The notes under the pieces are model-generated. The model worked only from the letters and a program-made list of their open reading frames with translations. It did not search any database and was not told the DNA's origin. The translations under genes were made by a program, and so were the position numbers. DNA of 47,748 nucleotides from Actinomycetes bacterium (GTDB taxonomy: Bacteria; Actinomycetota; Actinomycetes; Propionibacteriales; Propionibacteriaceae). This document shows, one piece after another, positions 45,449-47,748 of this stretch. Positions within the stretch are counted from its first letter, which is position 1. Every line of letters begins with the position of its first letter. The DNA lies in NCBI GenBank assembly GCA_023442485.1, contig JAEZZG010000024.1, forward strand, positions 1-47,748. The letters are read 5' to 3'.

Positions 45449-45714
45449 AGATGACGTTGAAGCCAGGAAGTAACTGTAGCGTATTAGCGGCGACAAATAA
45501 AACCTGAGCATCTGAAATGATTGGTGGCAGGTGGGGTTCGAGAGCTGGGTTGGGGTGACCACAGAGGACGATGGGGCGGAAAGAAGAGCTAGCTAAGCCA
45601 AGGCCAGGAAGTATCTACGTCTTGAAGCGAGTGGGGCTTCGGACGGGTGCCCGGGACGCGGTGGAGTCTCGTCAGGCAAGTCGCAGCGTCTCAATAGGGG
45701 ATGGATAAAACCCA
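45449..45714. other. Spacer between two tRNA genes, no gene seen
   Basis: A 266-base stretch with no convincing reading frame, RNA gene or repeat. Its composition is less G-rich than 45164-45296. It ends at the terminator of tRNA-Ser(GCT) and may hold the tRNA-Arg promoter, which I could not define. Confidence 0.4.
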
Positions 45715-45754
45715 AAATGCCTCGCGCCGGGTTTGACCGGTACACGAGGCATTT
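45715..45754 (-). terminator. Terminator of tRNA-Ser(GCT)
   Basis: AAATGCCTCG and CGAGGCATTT form a perfect 10-bp stem around a 20-base loop. On the reverse strand it is followed by TGGGTTTTATCC, and it starts two bases after the tRNA CCA end. Confidence 0.7.
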
Positions 45755-45756
45755 CG

Positions 45757-45847
45757 TGGCGGAGGTGGTGGGATTCGAACCCACGATGGGGTTTCCCCCA
45801 AACCCACTTAGCAGGCGGGCGCCATAGGCCGACTAGGCGACACCTCC
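45757..45847 (-). tRNA. tRNA-Ser (anticodon GCT)
   Basis: Reverse strand: acceptor GGAGGTG with CACCTCC, discriminator G, encoded CCA at 45757-45759. Anticodon arm CCCGCCTGCTAAGTGGG gives GCT; the long variable arm TTTGGGGGAAACCCCA marks serine. It reads AGC and AGU codons. The spacer 45848-46064 up to the divergent LCP gene shows no gene. Confidence 0.95.
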
Positions 45848-46064
45848 ACGGCAGGCAGCTACGTCCGAGACGAAAACTGTGCTCCATCGAGTGTATCTAA
45901 GCCTAGAAAGATTTTTCAACCCTCCCAGATGCCCCCGCTAACATGAGTGTCACGAGGGCATATTCTTGGCCTCGGTCGTATTCTTACAGTGAATACGCTC
46001 ACGCAACCGAGGGGTCGTCGCGTCCCCTCTCCCGGCCTCCGGGATAGCAGGCAGGCAAAAGATA

Positions 46065-47723
46065 GTGACCAACGACTCATCGACTCTCCCCCGACGCGGG
46101 TACAATTCAGATTCTCACTACACCTCTGACTATTCGTCACGTCAAGAGATCCGAGACCGGCGTGCAGACGAAGTCAACAGCCGTAAGTTCAAATCGTCAA
46201 TCCTGTGGACCATCGTCGGCACTGTCATCCCCGGCGCCGGGTTATTGAAGACCAAGGCCCGCAACCTCGGCATCGTGATCATGGGGATCGCCATCGCCGT
46301 CTTGGTTTTCCTTGCGTTCATGATCAAGACGCGTCCTGCCCGGCTGATCTCATTCTTCGTCCGCCCGTCAGTGCTGACGATGGGGGCAATCGGCGCGGTC
46401 ATGCTCGGCCTGTGTTTGGTGGCGTTGATCGTCGCGTCGAACCTGCTGAACCGTCCGAGCCCTACGACCACCAAACAGCGCGGCATCTCCGGCGTGATCG
46501 TGGCCTTGATGTGTTTCCTCGTGACGATCCCCACCTTCGTCGCGGCGAGCTACTTCATCTCGTCTAGTTCGTTGATCAACAACGTCTTTAGATCCCAAGA
46601 CTCCACCCGCTCCGAAACCAGGCCTGACCTCAACCCGAACCAGGACCAAGATAGTTTCTGGGATTCTAAGCCGCGCTTGAACTTGCTGCTTCTGGGCGGG
46701 GATTCCGCTGAAGACCGCGCCGACTCGTTAGGAATCCGCACCGACACCATCATCTTGGCCTCCATCGACACGAAAACAGGTGACACCGTTTTCGTGCAAC
46801 TCCCGCGCAACATGGCTGGGGCGCGGTTCTCCGATTCGACGGAGCTTGGCAAGAAACTCGTCAAGTACTACCCCAAGGGGTTCACTAACGGCGACTCCCA
46901 GGACTGGCGTTCGATGATCAACTCCATCTGGAACGAAGTCCCAGGCGACCACCCAGAACTGTTCGCTAATACCGACTACCCGGGTGCAGATGCGCTCAAG
47001 ATCGCAGTCGCCGGGTCAATCGGGATCATGCCCGACTACTTCATGCTGATTGATATCGACGGTATCCAGGCCCTTATCGACGCGATGGGCGGGGTGAAGA
47101 TCAACGTGAATCAGAAACTGCCGATTGGCGGTGGTGACGGACGTCGTCCGGTCGGTTATCTCTATCCGGGACCGGAGCAGCTACTGTCTGGGTACAAGGC
47201 GATGTGGTATGCACGCTCTCGTCAGAGCACCAACGACTATGACCGCATGGGGCGTCAGACCTGTCTGATGAAGGCCATTATCGACCAGGCGAACCCGTCA
47301 ACCATGTTGACGAAGTACGAAGCGATCGCCGCTGCCGGGCAGAAGATGATCAAGACGGATATTCCGTCCGAGATGTTGCCGCATTTGGTGAATCTTTCGT
47401 GGAAGGTCAAAGACGGCTCGATTTCGCGGGTGCTATTCGTCCACTTGGAGAATGGGTTCAACACGAATCACCCCGATTTCGACATGATGACCGAGCGCGT
47501 CAGGATCGCTATTGAGGGGACGAAGACCGGTGGCGAGTTCGGGACGGCTCCGAGTTCACCCAACGGTCAGGGCTCCGGGCAGACCCAGGCCCCGCAGAAT
47601 CCGAGCGGGACGACTTCACCTAGCCAAGGTAGTTCGTCATCGAGTTCGAGTAGTTCCGAGAGCAAGGAAGGCAAGCCGATCGAGCAGGTGGATGACGTCT
47701 GCGCCTATCACCCTCGTAGCTAG
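46065..47723 (+). CDS. LytR-CpsA-Psr (LCP) family cell-wall ligase
   Basis: 552 residues: a hydrophilic N-terminus of about 45 residues, four hydrophobic spans (about 47-62, 69-86, 100-124 and 143-165), then an extracytoplasmic LCP domain (NLLLLGGDSAEDRADSLGIR, DTIILASIDTKTGDTVFVQL, PRNM, and the later YARSRQSTNDYDRMGRQ) and a Ser/Gly/Gln-rich tail. LCP proteins attach glycopolymers such as teichoic acids or arabinogalactan to peptidoglycan; the conserved Arg and Asp residues that hold the lipid pyrophosphate are present. More than one membrane span is unusual, since many LCP proteins have one. GTG start with a weak ribosome site. It is the last gene of the window. Confidence 0.9.
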   Translation: MTNDSSTLPRRGYNSDSHYTSDYSSRQEIRDRRADEVNSRKFKSSILWTIVGTVIPGAGLLKTKARNLGIVIMGIAIAVLVFLAFMIKTRPARLISFFVRPSVLTMGAIGAVMLGLCLVALIVASNLLNRPSPTTTKQRGISGVIVALMCFLVTIPTFVAASYFISSSSLINNVFRSQDSTRSETRPDLNPNQDQDSFWDSKPRLNLLLLGGDSAEDRADSLGIRTDTIILASIDTKTGDTVFVQLPRNMAGARFSDSTELGKKLVKYYPKGFTNGDSQDWRSMINSIWNEVPGDHPELFANTDYPGADALKIAVAGSIGIMPDYFMLIDIDGIQALIDAMGGVKINVNQKLPIGGGDGRRPVGYLYPGPEQLLSGYKAMWYARSRQSTNDYDRMGRQTCLMKAIIDQANPSTMLTKYEAIAAAGQKMIKTDIPSEMLPHLVNLSWKVKDGSISRVLFVHLENGFNTNHPDFDMMTERVRIAIEGTKTGGEFGTAPSSPNGQGSGQTQAPQNPSGTTSPSQGSSSSSSSSSESKEGKPIEQVDDVCAYHPRS

Positions 47724-47748
47724 TGAGTCTGTTTTCCTAGCCCTGATT

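Overview
The window is 47.7 kb of chromosomal DNA from a high-GC Gram-positive bacterium (Actinomycetota), most likely of the family Propionibacteriaceae. The indications are about 58-60 % GC by eye, an ileS gene under a translational T-box, the dnaX-ybaB-recR-lysC neighbourhood, a tadA/upp/tRNA-Ser block, menaquinone synthesis (menB) and, most telling, a roughly 1,130-residue pyrophosphate-dependent PEP carboxykinase, an enzyme characterised in Propionibacterium. I cannot settle genus or species by eye. No prophage, transposase, insertion sequence or CRISPR array was seen.

Layout. 1-5977: the 3' part of a metallophosphoesterase, a MOSC-domain protein, L-serine ammonia-lyase (sdaA), a MATE exporter and an NAD(P)-dependent aldehyde dehydrogenase. 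5978-8010: a gene-poor stretch with a probably frameshifted membrane-anchored protein, one doubtful small ORF and tRNA-Pro(CGG). 8134-10326: a three-gene block (TIM-barrel protein, YqeG-like HAD phosphatase, VanW-family protein) that looks acquired. 10353-23993: the housekeeping block murJ, lysC (with an internal start for a beta subunit), a GNAT-like small protein, a DUF1707 protein, ileS with a T-box leader, a ThrE-type exporter, recR, ybaB, dnaX with a long acidic N-terminus, and the SRP RNA gene. 24099-30919: a CycA-like amino-acid permease, tRNA-Ser(GGA), an unknown protein, a MarC-family membrane protein, TrpB2 with a coupled HAD protein, and an rRNA methyltransferase-like protein. 31094-40401: PPi-PEPCK, a universal stress protein, a VapB-like small protein, a LytR_C protein and an SbcD/SbcC-like pair. 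40500-47723: Ogt, tRNA-Ser(CGA), upp, a tadA-associated acidic protein plus tadA, menB and a glycerophosphodiesterase, a G-rich spacer, tRNA-Arg(ACG), tRNA-Ser(GCT) and an LCP-family cell-wall ligase.

How it fits together. The lower-coordinate half combines amino-acid use (serine deamination, serine/threonine export, D-amino-acid/glycine uptake, aspartate-family synthesis) with core replication and repair (DnaX, RecR, YbaB). ileS is expected to respond to uncharged tRNA-Ile. PPi-PEPCK would link oxaloacetate and PEP using pyrophosphate, matching propionic-type metabolism. TadA and one of its expected substrates, tRNA-Arg(ACG), lie about 2 kb apart. The most unusual points are the ultrashort-stem-I T-box, the DnaX extension, the UGAC loop of the SRP RNA, the hook-less SbcC-like ATPase, the acquired-looking VanW block beside tRNA-Pro and the repeated G-rich spacer near 45.2 kb. 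I did not find a clearly new multi-gene system.
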